Source of the DNA: Neobacillus thermocopriae
GTDB taxonomy: Bacteria > Bacillota > Bacilli > Bacillales > Cytobacillaceae
Assembly: GCF_010975035.1 (NCBI RefSeq)
Contig: NZ_JAAIUV010000019.1
Coordinates: 1-64,000 of the forward strand
Reading direction: 5' to 3'
Length of the DNA: 64,000 bases
Part shown: one piece after another, positions 50,497 to 57,560 of the stretch
Position numbering within the stretch: position 1 is the stretch's first letter
Layout: each line of letters starts with the position of its first letter
The notes under the pieces: generated by a model
Told to the model about the DNA's origin: nothing
What the model saw: the letters and a program-made list of their open reading frames with translations, nothing else
The model's database searches: none
Position numbers and translations under genes: made by a program

Positions 50497-50569
50497 ATTC
50501 CTTTTTTACTCTCTAATTGGATATGTTTTGCATAAATTGAAGATGTTTGTAAAAAGGAGGTGTTTATAA

Positions 50570-50710
50570 ATGACCTTAAATATTTTATTTTTCACCATCA
50601 CTGTGAAAAAGCGTGAAGTTAGTCTCGAAGAGGCAGTTAGACAGGAAATGGTCGAGCAAATCTACGAGAAAAACAAAGATCGCCAAATATCGATGTACCG
50701 AATGATGTAA
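50570..50710 (+). CDS. yrzI: YrzI family small protein
   Basis: 46 residues with AAAAAGGAGGTG before the ATG. The start MTLNILFFTITVKKREVSLE and following QEMVEQIYEKNKDRQ match the YrzI family (Bac_small_YrzI) as I recall it: a short hydrophobic N-terminus and a charged helix. Members occur singly or in tandem in bacilli, often beside other tiny ORFs. The function is not established. No good promoter is seen between the tandem terminators and this gene. Confidence 0.85.
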   Translation: MTLNILFFTITVKKREVSLEEAVRQEMVEQIYEKNKDRQISMYRMM

Positions 50711-50758
50711 TGTTTTATATGAAATGATCAAATTTTTGCAAAGAAAGGGGATAGAAAA

Positions 50759-50818
50759 ATGATTTTTCTATTACAAAAACGGGGAGCAGTTATTTGGGAT
50801 TTGAAGGATACTACTTAG
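50759..50818 (+). CDS. Tiny ORF, 19 residues
   Basis: ATG at 50759 preceded by AAAGGGGATAG; stop TAG at 50816. Hydrophobic start (MIFLLQ), charged end. It follows yrzI by 48 bases and may be co-transcribed. Its short length makes a chance frame possible; the good binding site is the main support. Confidence 0.4.
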   Translation: MIFLLQKRGAVIWDLKDTT

Positions 50819-50987
50819 TGGTGTGAATGTCGGATTTAGCTGATGAAATATTACTATTATCGATAACTTTATTATCTAAGAAAAAAGAATCAAAATGTTA
50901 ACATAATGTTCAAAATTCCTAAAGATAATAACAGTTTTTATATGATAAATTGTAGTTAGAAACAGGATAATCTAAGGGGTGGAGAAC

Positions 50988-51068
50988 ATGTTTATGATTG
51001 CGATGGCTTTCATTATTACAGGTGCAATTGGATGTGTTATTTCAGCTGAGATTAGTGCTGAAGTGTAA
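50988..51068 (+). CDS. Tiny single-membrane-segment peptide, 26 residues
   Basis: ATG at 50988 with TAAGGGGTGGAG upstream and TAA at 51066. Nearly the whole peptide is one hydrophobic helix (FMIAMAFIITGAIGCVI) with an acidic end. It has the size and shape of membrane miniproteins, including some type I toxins and membrane regulators. I do not recognise a family. It ends 63 bases before a terminator. Confidence 0.6.
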   Translation: MFMIAMAFIITGAIGCVISAEISAEV

Positions 51069-51130
51069 ATAGAAAAGCGTAAGCACTTTGCAGCGCCTAT
51101 GCAATGTTGACATAATATTTTTAGCCTAAT

Positions 51131-51173
51131 AAAAAAGCATTGATCCAGTCTATTGTGGATTGATGCTTTTTTT
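51131..51173 (+). terminator. Terminator closing the tiny-ORF region
   Basis: AAAAAAGCATTGATCCA pairs with TGGATTGATGCTTTTTT (two mismatches) around an 8-base loop. Confidence 0.88.
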
Positions 51174-51277
51174 AATGCCTATTTCTTCTGTTTTTTTAGA
51201 TAATCATTTATGACATTAAGGCAGGAGTGGACATTTTGATCAAAATGACATTTCTTAGTATGTATTATGCCAAATAT

Positions 51278-51306
51278 TTGACAATTTCTCTATAAAAGAG
51301 TATATG
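51278..51306 (+). promoter_or_regulatory. Promoter of the Asp-box lipoprotein gene
   Basis: Perfect TTGACA (51278-51283), 17-base spacer, TATATG (51301-51306). Confidence 0.8.
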
Positions 51307-51342
51307 TTGGAGGGATAAGGCATTTATAGGAGGAAGTATTCA

Positions 51343-52311
51343 TTGAAGGATCTAAAATATTTTTGGTTAATGTTTTTCATATTAATCATTTCCGCGACTA
51401 CCGGTTGTTCTTATAAGAGTGAGGATCTCCAAAAAGAACAAGAAAAAAATGTGGCTCTACCGAAGTTTGACATTAAAGAAGCAAACTCTTTAAACATAAG
51501 CCGTATCTTTGGGCTTGGCTATCCTGGTAATGACGATGCCCTATACTTAGCCACAAATGACGGTTTGAAAATGTATAAGCAAGGAAAATGGACAGAAACA
51601 ACGGTCAATACTCATAAATTTATGGGATTTCAGGCATTGGAAAATGGTTTTATTTCAAGCGGACATCCACAAAAAGGGACAGGCCTTAAAGATCCTCTTG
51701 GTTTAGTTCGAAGTGAAAATAAAGGGGAGACCCTTGAAAAATTGGCCTTCTATGGAGAAACGAATTTTGCCTTCATGGCTGCAGATTATTCTGGTGAGGC
51801 AATATATGTCATAAGTGAAAAGCCAAAAGAAGGCTTAAGTGCAGGTGTGAACTATTCTAAAGATAGAGGGAAGACATGGAAAAAAAGTGAGTTCAAAGAT
51901 TTTCGTGCCGATTCAATGGGGATGATTGCTGTACAGCCAAACAACGGGGATATTATGGCAATGGCTACCCGCACAGGGATTTATTATTCGAATGATAACG
52001 GGAATACTATGCAACTTATTACAGATCCCTTAATGGTTACAGCATTAACATTTTCGGGGGACTCGCTTCTTTATTCAAGTGTTGAAAATGAAAAAATTTT
52101 ATTAAAAAAAATGAATCCTATAACAAAAGAACAAATCTCTCTATCCATTCCATACCTTGATTACGATAATCCAATAACTTACTTATCCGTTAATCCTAAA
52201 AATCAAAATCAAATGGCATTTACAACTTATAAAAATGATTTATATGAATCATCTGATGGTGGGAAAACATGGAATCAACTGTTGGATAACGGTAAAAAAG
52301 AGAAGAAGTAA
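51343..52311 (+). CDS. Lipoprotein with Asp-box beta-propeller (F510_1955 family)
   Basis: 322 residues. Lipoprotein signal with lipobox ATTGC (Cys about residue 22), then a propeller-like domain with three Asp-box motifs: YSKDRGKTW (about 167), YSNDNGNT (about 215) and SSDGGKTW (about 303). The family is annotated as glycosylhydrolase-like, but no catalytic residues can be assigned; binding of an extracellular ligand is as likely. TTG at 51343 with AGGAGG upstream; own promoter and terminator. Confidence 0.8.
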   Translation: MKDLKYFWLMFFILIISATTGCSYKSEDLQKEQEKNVALPKFDIKEANSLNISRIFGLGYPGNDDALYLATNDGLKMYKQGKWTETTVNTHKFMGFQALENGFISSGHPQKGTGLKDPLGLVRSENKGETLEKLAFYGETNFAFMAADYSGEAIYVISEKPKEGLSAGVNYSKDRGKTWKKSEFKDFRADSMGMIAVQPNNGDIMAMATRTGIYYSNDNGNTMQLITDPLMVTALTFSGDSLLYSSVENEKILLKKMNPITKEQISLSIPYLDYDNPITYLSVNPKNQNQMAFTTYKNDLYESSDGGKTWNQLLDNGKKEKK

Positions 52312-52359
52312 TGAATTGAACTCTGAATGTAAGACACGGAAAATTAGGCTGTAGCCAAG

Positions 52360-52396
52360 GCATGAGTTCAGAATTGTACTGGATTCATGCTTTTTT
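52360..52396 (+). terminator. Terminator of the lipoprotein gene
   Basis: GCATGAGTTCAG and CTGGATTCATGC form a stem with central mismatches, followed by six Ts. Confidence 0.75.
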
Positions 52397-52410
52397 GCTT
52401 TAAAAAGTGT

Positions 52411-52616
52411 TTAACTCCAGCCCCCTAGCGGCGAAATGTCTTCACTCTACACCCTACGATAATCCAATATCGATTTGCTTTCGCTCTTCATGTTTCTAAT
52501 ATCTCTTTTCGAGGACACCAAAAGGAAGGCTCCGGCAGCATCAACATCGCACGACCGAAATCGATAGCTTTTGGGAGGAGGTTATACACCTCTAAGCCGG
52601 GGGGCTTCCATTTTCC
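52411..52616. repeat. Intergenic repeat, copy 1
   Basis: About 206 bases that recur 244 bases downstream with no net gap: shared anchors are CCTAGCGGCGA (52424 and 52668), CTCCGGCAGCA (52530 and 52774), ATCGCACGACCGAAATC and GCTTTTGGGAGGAGGT (52567 and 52811). No ORF with a binding site fits it. I have a memory of similar sequences as dispersed repeats in Bacillaceae genomes, not verified here. Copy 1 is more diverged (ends GGGGGGCTTCCATTTTCC). Confidence 0.85.
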
Positions 52617-52654
52617 AGTAAGTTAAGAAAATAGATATTTGACTTTGAGATTGT

Positions 52655-52860
52655 CTAGTCCCAGCGCCCTAGCGGCGAGACGCCTACGATTTCCGCCCTA
52701 CGATAAGTCAACATCGAATCGCTATCGCTCTTCGTGTTTCCTATATCTCAGTTGGAGAGCTCCACAACGAAGGCTCCGGCAGCATTAACATCGCACGACC
52801 GAAATCAATAGCTTTTGGGAGGAGGTCATACGCCGCTAAGCAGGACGCTTTTGCTTTTCT
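52655..52860. repeat. Intergenic repeat, copy 2
   Basis: Second copy of the repeat, running right up to the sigK stop codon (52862). It ends CAGGACGCTTTTGCTTTTC, where copy 1 has a different tail. Between the copies, 52617-52654 is unrelated AT-rich sequence. If transcribed from sigK on the minus strand, it would form the 3' untranslated region. Confidence 0.85.
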
Positions 52861-52861
52861 T

Positions 52862-53578
52862 TTAACTTTTCTTCTTTTTTTCTTTTTCCGCTCGGTAAAA
52901 TTCATGAAACATTTTCATTAATGCACGTTTTTCAATTCTTGAAACATAGCTACGTGAAATCCCTAGTTCTTTTGCGATTTCCCGCTGAGTTTTTTCTTTC
53001 TGTAAATCGAGACCAAAGCGACTAATAATAACTTCTTTTTCCCTGCTGTCTAGGACTTCAATATATTTTTTTATTTTCTCAAGTTCCATGTTTAGCTGTA
53101 TGGTATCGATAACATCCTCTGATTCAGATTTTAAAACATCAATTAAGGAAATTTCATTACCTTCTTTATCCTGGCCTATCGGATCGTGTAATGAAACATC
53201 TTTTTTTGTTTTCTTTAGTGCTCGGAGGTGCATAAGTATTTCGTTTTCAATACATCTTGCCGCATAGGTGGCTAACTTTGTTCCTTTCCCCTCAGAATAG
53301 CTTTCTATTGCTTTAATTAATCCAATTGTCCCGATGGAAATTAAATCTTCTGAATCTTCTCCTGTATTTTCAAATTTTTTCACGATATGTGCAACAAGTC
53401 GTAAATTGTGCTCAATGAGCATATTTCGTGCATGGGGATCCCCTTCTGCCATTAATTTTAAATACTTACGTTCATCAGCAGCGGATAGGGGTTGGGGGAA
53501 AGCATTATTCTTTACGAATGAAACAAGAAATAAAAACTCTTTAATGAAATATCCAAGAGCCGTTAAGATTCCAGACAT
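52862..53578 (-). CDS. sigK: Sporulation sigma factor K precursor, uninterrupted
   Basis: 238 residues, full length in one frame: a hydrophobic pro-sequence ([20 protein letters not shown]) removed by SpoIVFB in known systems, region 2 with [18 protein letters not shown] and [14 protein letters not shown], and region 4 with [23 protein letters not shown]. It directs late mother-cell genes. Unlike B. subtilis 168, no skin element splits the gene. RBS GGGGTGG upstream of the ATG at 53578. Confidence 0.96.
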   Translation of the reverse strand: MSGILTALGYFIKEFLFLVSFVKNNAFPQPLSAADERKYLKLMAEGDPHARNMLIEHNLRLVAHIVKKFENTGEDSEDLISIGTIGLIKAIESYSEGKGTKLATYAARCIENEILMHLRALKKTKKDVSLHDPIGQDKEGNEISLIDVLKSESEDVIDTIQLNMELEKIKKYIEVLDSREKEVIISRFGLDLQKEKTQREIAKELGISRSYVSRIEKRALMKMFHEFYRAEKEKKKKS

Positions 53579-53619
53579 CCTTATCCACCCCGTTCTAATT
53601 GGACTTTAGCCTATAATTA

Positions 53620-53646
53620 ATTCGTATGAATAAAACGGGAAATTGT
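53620..53646 (-). promoter_or_regulatory. Candidate SigK/SigE-type promoter of sigK
   Basis: On the minus strand AC (53646-53645), 16 bases, then CATACGAAT (53628-53620). This is close to the SigK form AC-N16-CATANNNTA, and the CATAC core also suits SigE. The known sigK gene uses both sigma factors. Confidence 0.6.
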
Positions 53647-53689
53647 GTCTGTCCAGAACAAATAAAATTATATGAAGTAATAGGATAAT

Positions 53690-53733
53690 AAAATGACTTA
53701 CTTTTCTGTTACAAAAAGTAAGTCACTTTGAAA
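53690..53733. terminator. Hairpin downstream of pssA
   Basis: AAAATGACTTACTTTT pairs with AAAAGTAAGTCACTTT (one mismatch) around a 7-base loop. T-rich on both sides; it should end pssA on the minus strand and keep it apart from sigK. Confidence 0.8.
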
Positions 53734-53764
53734 TGAATCATATTGGAAGAGTAAATTTTGAAGT

Positions 53765-54304
53765 TTATACTTTTCTAATTTTAAAAGTACTGACCATAAG
53801 GAATGAAAGTATGATGATAATAAATAAGAAAGTATGAGATGGGATATAAGGAATGGCCAAGTAGCTTAATGTGGCTAAACATCCTGCGGCAGTGATGGGT
53901 AAACCAGTAAAGTAGCCGTTACTTTCTGTAATGTTAAATCGAGCCAGTCTAAAGGCACCGCAGCCAATATAAAAAACAGTGAAAAATAAACCCGGTCCAC
54001 CAAATTCATGCAGAATACCTTGATAAAGTAATAGTGCGGGAGCTACACCAAATGATATAATATCACTCATGGAATCCAATTGTTTCCCAAGTTCTGATTC
54101 AATATTAAATTTACGTGCAATCATACCGTCAAATCGGTCGGCAAGTGCTGCAATAAAAATAAGCAACAAGCTTAGACGAAGATTTCCATGGATACCAAAA
54201 ACGATGGCAAATCCACCTAATGATAAGTTCGTTAATGTAATGACATTGGCTGTTTGAGATTTTAATTTTTTAATAGTCTGATCTAAGACATCTAATAAAA
54301 ACAT
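53765..54304 (-). CDS. pssA: CDP-diacylglycerol-serine O-phosphatidyltransferase
   Basis: 179 residues, membrane enzyme. The CDP-alcohol phosphotransferase motif DG-X2-AR-X8-G-X3-D-X3-D reads DGMIARKFNIESELGKQLDS followed by MSD. It makes phosphatidylserine. It is divergent from psd across a 133-base region, so the two steps of phosphatidylethanolamine synthesis can be co-controlled. In B. subtilis pssA and psd are elsewhere, in one operon. Confidence 0.95.
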   Translation of the reverse strand: MFLLDVLDQTIKKLKSQTANVITLTNLSLGGFAIVFGIHGNLRLSLLLIFIAALADRFDGMIARKFNIESELGKQLDSMSDIISFGVAPALLLYQGILHEFGGPGLFFTVFYIGCGAFRLARFNITESNGYFTGLPITAAGCLATLSYLAIPYIPSHTFLFIIIILSFLMVSTFKIRKV

Positions 54305-54437
54305 TATTGCTATATCACTCCTTTTCTTTAGCCAAAGGAATATATTTTTCTAGCATTTTACACTATAATATTTAATTTTAGTGTTTTTATGTCTGTTCGT
54401 AAAGAGTATTTTTACACTATTTGGGAGGACTGTTCCA

Positions 54438-55220
54438 ATGATACAAATACTATACCGACTATTGATTGAGTTAACGAATGGAAGATATTCATCCGCCTTG
54501 TTAAAAAGATTTACCAAATCCAGGGCCAGCCGATTCATTATTCCATCCTTCGTAAGAGTTTACCGTATAAACAAAGCAGAGATGGAAAAAGAGCTTCATG
54601 AGTTTCAGACCCTTCATGATCTATTTATTAGAAAGCTTAAAAAGGAAGTTAGAACCATTGATAAATCCTATAACACGGTTGTCAGTCCTGTTGATGCTGT
54701 TCTTGAAGACATGGGGACAATAAGAGAAAATAGCGATATTATTGTCAAAGGTAAAACCTATTCGGTCGAAGAGATGCTTGGTGATCGGCAAGTTATGGAA
54801 AAATATTTACATGGATCTTATTTAATTCTTTATTTAAGTCCAAGCCACTATCATCGCATCCATAGTCCGGTTTCCGGCACGGTTAAAAAACAGTGGACAC
54901 TTGGCAGGAAATCATACCCTGTGAATAAATGGGGCTTAAAATATGGTGTTAGAACGTTGGCAAAAAATTATCGGGTTATTACCGAGGTTGAGACAGAGTT
55001 TGGACATGTGGCAATTGTAAAGGTGGGCGCAATGTTTGTCAATTCCATCGAAACTATCCATAAGGGTTCGATATTAGAAAAAGGTGAAGAAGTGGCCTAT
55101 TTTACATTTGGTTCTACGGTAGTTCTGTTGTTTGAGAGAAATATTTTTAATCCAGAAAGTCTGAATGTGCCAAGAGAAGTCAAGGTAGGAGAAAAAATAG
55201 GGGTTCTTCATCGAAAATAA
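54438..55220 (+). CDS. psd: Phosphatidylserine decarboxylase
   Basis: 260 residues. The self-cleaving FGST motif (about residue 230), where Ser becomes the pyruvoyl group, and the catalytic HYHRIHSP (about 137) are present. It converts phosphatidylserine to phosphatidylethanolamine at the membrane. ATG at 54438 follows GGGAGGAC; the frame is open from 54381, without a good site. Confidence 0.95.
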   Translation: MIQILYRLLIELTNGRYSSALLKRFTKSRASRFIIPSFVRVYRINKAEMEKELHEFQTLHDLFIRKLKKEVRTIDKSYNTVVSPVDAVLEDMGTIRENSDIIVKGKTYSVEEMLGDRQVMEKYLHGSYLILYLSPSHYHRIHSPVSGTVKKQWTLGRKSYPVNKWGLKYGVRTLAKNYRVITEVETEFGHVAIVKVGAMFVNSIETIHKGSILEKGEEVAYFTFGSTVVLLFERNIFNPESLNVPREVKVGEKIGVLHRK

Positions 55221-55229
55221 AGGAAACGA

Positions 55230-55252
55230 GGCGTGCATTCACGCCGTTTTTT
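55230..55252 (+). terminator. Terminator of psd
   Basis: GGCGTG and CACGCC stem with a 4-base loop, then a run of six Ts after one G. Confidence 0.88.
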
Positions 55253-55260
55253 AAACTAAG

Positions 55261-55286
55261 AAAAAGAAAAGCCCTTATTATAGGGC
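55261..55286 (-). terminator. Terminator of sda
   Basis: GCCCT and AGGGC arms (55271-55286) followed on the minus strand by TTTTCTTTTT. Confidence 0.8.
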
Positions 55287-55295
55287 GAGAGATGG

Positions 55296-55436
55296 TTAAG
55301 ATGATTTTTTTATTTTGGTGATTAAAGAACGACGGCGAATTTCAGATTCAATCAGGCTGATAAATTCAGGACTTAAGTTAAGTTCCCTTGCTTTAAAATA
55401 AGATTCAATTAATAATTCGTCTGACAGTCTGCGCAC
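55296..55436 (-). CDS. sda: Sporulation checkpoint protein Sda
   Basis: A 46-residue gene read from GTG at 55436 to TAA at 55296, with AGGTGG 9 bases upstream. [20 protein letters not shown] followed by [18 protein letters not shown] matches Sda, a helical hairpin that blocks the sporulation kinase KinA when DNA replication is disturbed. It lies between psd and yqeG on the minus strand; in B. subtilis it also neighbours yqeG. A group of DnaA boxes upstream fits its known DnaA control. Confidence 0.95.
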   Translation of the reverse strand: MRRLSDELLIESYFKARELNLSPEFISLIESEIRRRSLITKIKKSS

Positions 55437-55541
55437 GTCAATTTCCACCTCCGATAATAATAAAGTGTTCTAAGGTGTATAAAGGACTCATATAATGTTA
55501 CGTTCAATTGGTGTAACCTAAATCTACCAAATTTATTCCTG

Positions 55542-55557
55542 TAGAACAACTGTTCTA
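55542..55557. promoter_or_regulatory. Palindrome with LexA-like core upstream of sda
   Basis: TAGAACAACTGTTCTA: a perfect 7-bp dyad around 2 bases. The GAAC-N4-GTTC core is that of Bacillus LexA/DinR boxes (CGAACRNRYGTTYG), but the outer C/G pair is replaced by A/T. It lies 105 bases upstream of the sda start, next to the first DnaA box. Confidence 0.5.
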
Positions 55558-55558
55558 A

Positions 55559-55657
55559 ATATCCACATCTTCCAGTGGATAACCTGTGGTTATGTTGTTC
55601 ACAAAGTATGGAAAAGCACAGGATTCAATGGGTATAATGTTAATAATTTTATCCACA
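55559..55657. promoter_or_regulatory. DnaA-box cluster between sda and yqeG
   Basis: TTATCCACA is exact at 55649-55657. Eight-of-nine matches to TTATNCACA lie at 55559-55567 (ATATCCACA), 55574-55582 (minus strand, TTATCCACT) and 55595-55603 (TTGTTCACA). A weaker one is at 55585-55593 (minus strand). Five boxes in 100 bases fit the DnaA-box cluster known in the yqeG-sda region of B. subtilis. The region 55437-55896 is otherwise without a gene. Confidence 0.85.
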
Positions 55658-55826
55658 AGTGTCAATAGAGTAGATGTTTGTCGAAAAATATTTTTTGAAA
55701 ACGGAGATTTTTCTAAGTAAGTCATAAAAATATTGCAGAGACTTATGTATTTGAATTTCATGGATTGTCGAAAATTGAAAACAATAATAATAGTATTTTT
55801 CATAAAAAAATGCATCCACATTTCTT

Positions 55827-55855
55827 TTGAAACATAGATGGAAATTGGTTATGAT
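55827..55855 (+). promoter_or_regulatory. Sigma-A promoter of the yqeG operon
   Basis: TTGAAA (55827-55832), 17-base spacer, TATGAT (55850-55855); start near 55862. Confidence 0.82.
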
Positions 55856-55896
55856 TGTACAAGTAAAGAGAAGTCCATTAATGAGGTGTCAAATAA

Positions 55897-56412
55897 GTGT
55901 TAAAACAATTTTTACCGGATGAGCATGTAAAAAGTATTCTTGATATAAAACCGGAACAATTAAAATCTAGAGGAATAAAAGGAATTATTACAGATTTGGA
56001 CAATACTTTAGTTGAATGGGATCGTCCTAGTGCTACACCTACACTGATTCAATGGTTTGAAGAGATGAAAAAACATCAAATTCTGGTCACTATTGTTTCT
56101 AATAATAATGAAGACAGGGTGAAAGCATTTGCTGATCCACTTGGTATACCTTATATTTTTCAAGCCAGAAAACCCCTAGGCAGAGCTTTTAACAAAGCTC
56201 TATCCCAAATGGGCATTAAAAAAGAGGAAGCTGTAGTTATTGGGGATCAGCTATTGACAGATGTACTAGGAGGAAATCGCTCTGGATTTCATACCATATT
56301 AGTAGTCCCAGTTGCTCAAACGGATGGGTTTTTTACTAAATTTAACCGCTTTGTAGAACGAAGAATTATGAATTGGTTCAAGAAAAAAGGATTATTACAA
56401 TGGGAGGAGTAA
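55897..56412 (+). CDS. yqeG: HAD-type phosphatase YqeG
   Basis: 171 residues, HAD superfamily IIIA: motif I IITDLDNTLVEW (about residue 30), motif II TIVSNN and motif III GDQLLTDVLGG. The related mitochondrial Gep4 dephosphorylates phosphatidylglycerolphosphate; the same role here is inference. GTG at 55897 with GAGGTG. First gene of the eight-gene yqeG-yqeM operon; 4 bases before yqeH. Confidence 0.92.
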   Translation: MLKQFLPDEHVKSILDIKPEQLKSRGIKGIITDLDNTLVEWDRPSATPTLIQWFEEMKKHQILVTIVSNNNEDRVKAFADPLGIPYIFQARKPLGRAFNKALSQMGIKKEEAVVIGDQLLTDVLGGNRSGFHTILVVPVAQTDGFFTKFNRFVERRIMNWFKKKGLLQWEE

Positions 56413-56416
56413 TGTA

Positions 56417-57532
56417 GTGACTGACCAACAACATATTTGTATCGGCTGCGGAGTAAAGGTCCAAACGGAAAACCCAGAGGGACTAGGATATGCCCCATCC
56501 TCCGCATTAGAAAAAGAAACAATCATTTGTCAAAGGTGCTTTCGACTAAAGCATTATAATGAAGTTCAAGATGTTAGTTTAACTGACGATGATTTCTTAA
56601 AAATATTAAATGGACTTGGAAAAACAGATGCTTTAATTGTTATGATCGTCGATATTTTTGATTTTAACGGTAGCTGGCTACCAGGACTACATCGATTTGT
56701 TGGGCATAACAAAGTAATTCTCGTTGGTAATAAAGTCGATCTATTGCCTAAATCAGTAAAACATAACAAATTAATCAACTGGATGAAACAGCAGTCAAGA
56801 GAACTTGGATTAAGGCCGGAGGAAGTTTTTCTTGTTAGTGCAGCAAAAGGATGGAATATTAAAGAAACGGCTGCAGCTATTGATGAAATTAGAGACGGAA
56901 AAGATGTGTATGTTGTAGGTTGTACAAATGTAGGTAAGTCGTCCTTTATTAATAGAATTATTAAAGAAGTGACTGGAGAAGGAGATATTATTACTACTTC
57001 TCATTTTCCGGGGACTACACTAGACATTATTAAAATACCTCTTGATGACGAAAAATCTCTAATAGATACTCCAGGTATTATTAACCATCATCAAATGGCC
57101 CATTTTGTGGATAAAAAGGATTTAAAGATAATTACGCCAAAAAAAGAAATTAAGCCAAAGGTTTTTCAATTAAATGAAGGACAAACTTTGTTTTTCGGTG
57201 GTTTGGCTCGGTTTGATTATGTGAATGGAGGCTCGTCCCCTAGAAGATCCTTTGTATGTTATTTTTCGAATGAGTTACATATTCATCGTACAAAAACAGA
57301 AAATGCAGATGAGCTTTACAAAAAACATGTCGGTGAAATGTTGATGCCGCCGAGGAAGGAATATGTCGATTCTTTTCCGGGATTTGTTAAGCAAGAGTTC
57401 ATTGTAAAAGAAGCAAAAACGGATATTGTATTCTCAGGACTTGGATGGATTACAGTAAATGAACCAGGTGCAAAATTAATTGCCTATGTTCCAAAAGGAG
57501 TCCAAGCAATGATTCGAAAATCATTAATATAA
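56417..57532 (+). CDS. yqeH: Ribosome biogenesis GTPase YqeH
   Basis: 371 residues, circularly permuted GTPase. An N-terminal zinc finger (CIGCG ... CQRCFRLKHYN), then G4 (GNKVDLLP, about residue 112) before G1 (GCTNVGKSSFI, about 170) and G3 (DTPG, about 217). It is needed for 30S subunit assembly. GTG start at 56417. Confidence 0.95.
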   Translation: MTDQQHICIGCGVKVQTENPEGLGYAPSSALEKETIICQRCFRLKHYNEVQDVSLTDDDFLKILNGLGKTDALIVMIVDIFDFNGSWLPGLHRFVGHNKVILVGNKVDLLPKSVKHNKLINWMKQQSRELGLRPEEVFLVSAAKGWNIKETAAAIDEIRDGKDVYVVGCTNVGKSSFINRIIKEVTGEGDIITTSHFPGTTLDIIKIPLDDEKSLIDTPGIINHHQMAHFVDKKDLKIITPKKEIKPKVFQLNEGQTLFFGGLARFDYVNGGSSPRRSFVCYFSNELHIHRTKTENADELYKKHVGEMLMPPRKEYVDSFPGFVKQEFIVKEAKTDIVFSGLGWITVNEPGAKLIAYVPKGVQAMIRKSLI

Positions 57533-57560
57533 ATCAAAGAATCTTGGGTGGGGAGAAAAA

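Noticed and set aside
50827-50901. 24-codon frame after the 19-codon ORF in the tiny-ORF region
   Set aside because: Amphipathic product with basic tail, but only a weak GGTGTG at poor spacing precedes the ATG; kept out of the gene list, though it could belong to the cluster.
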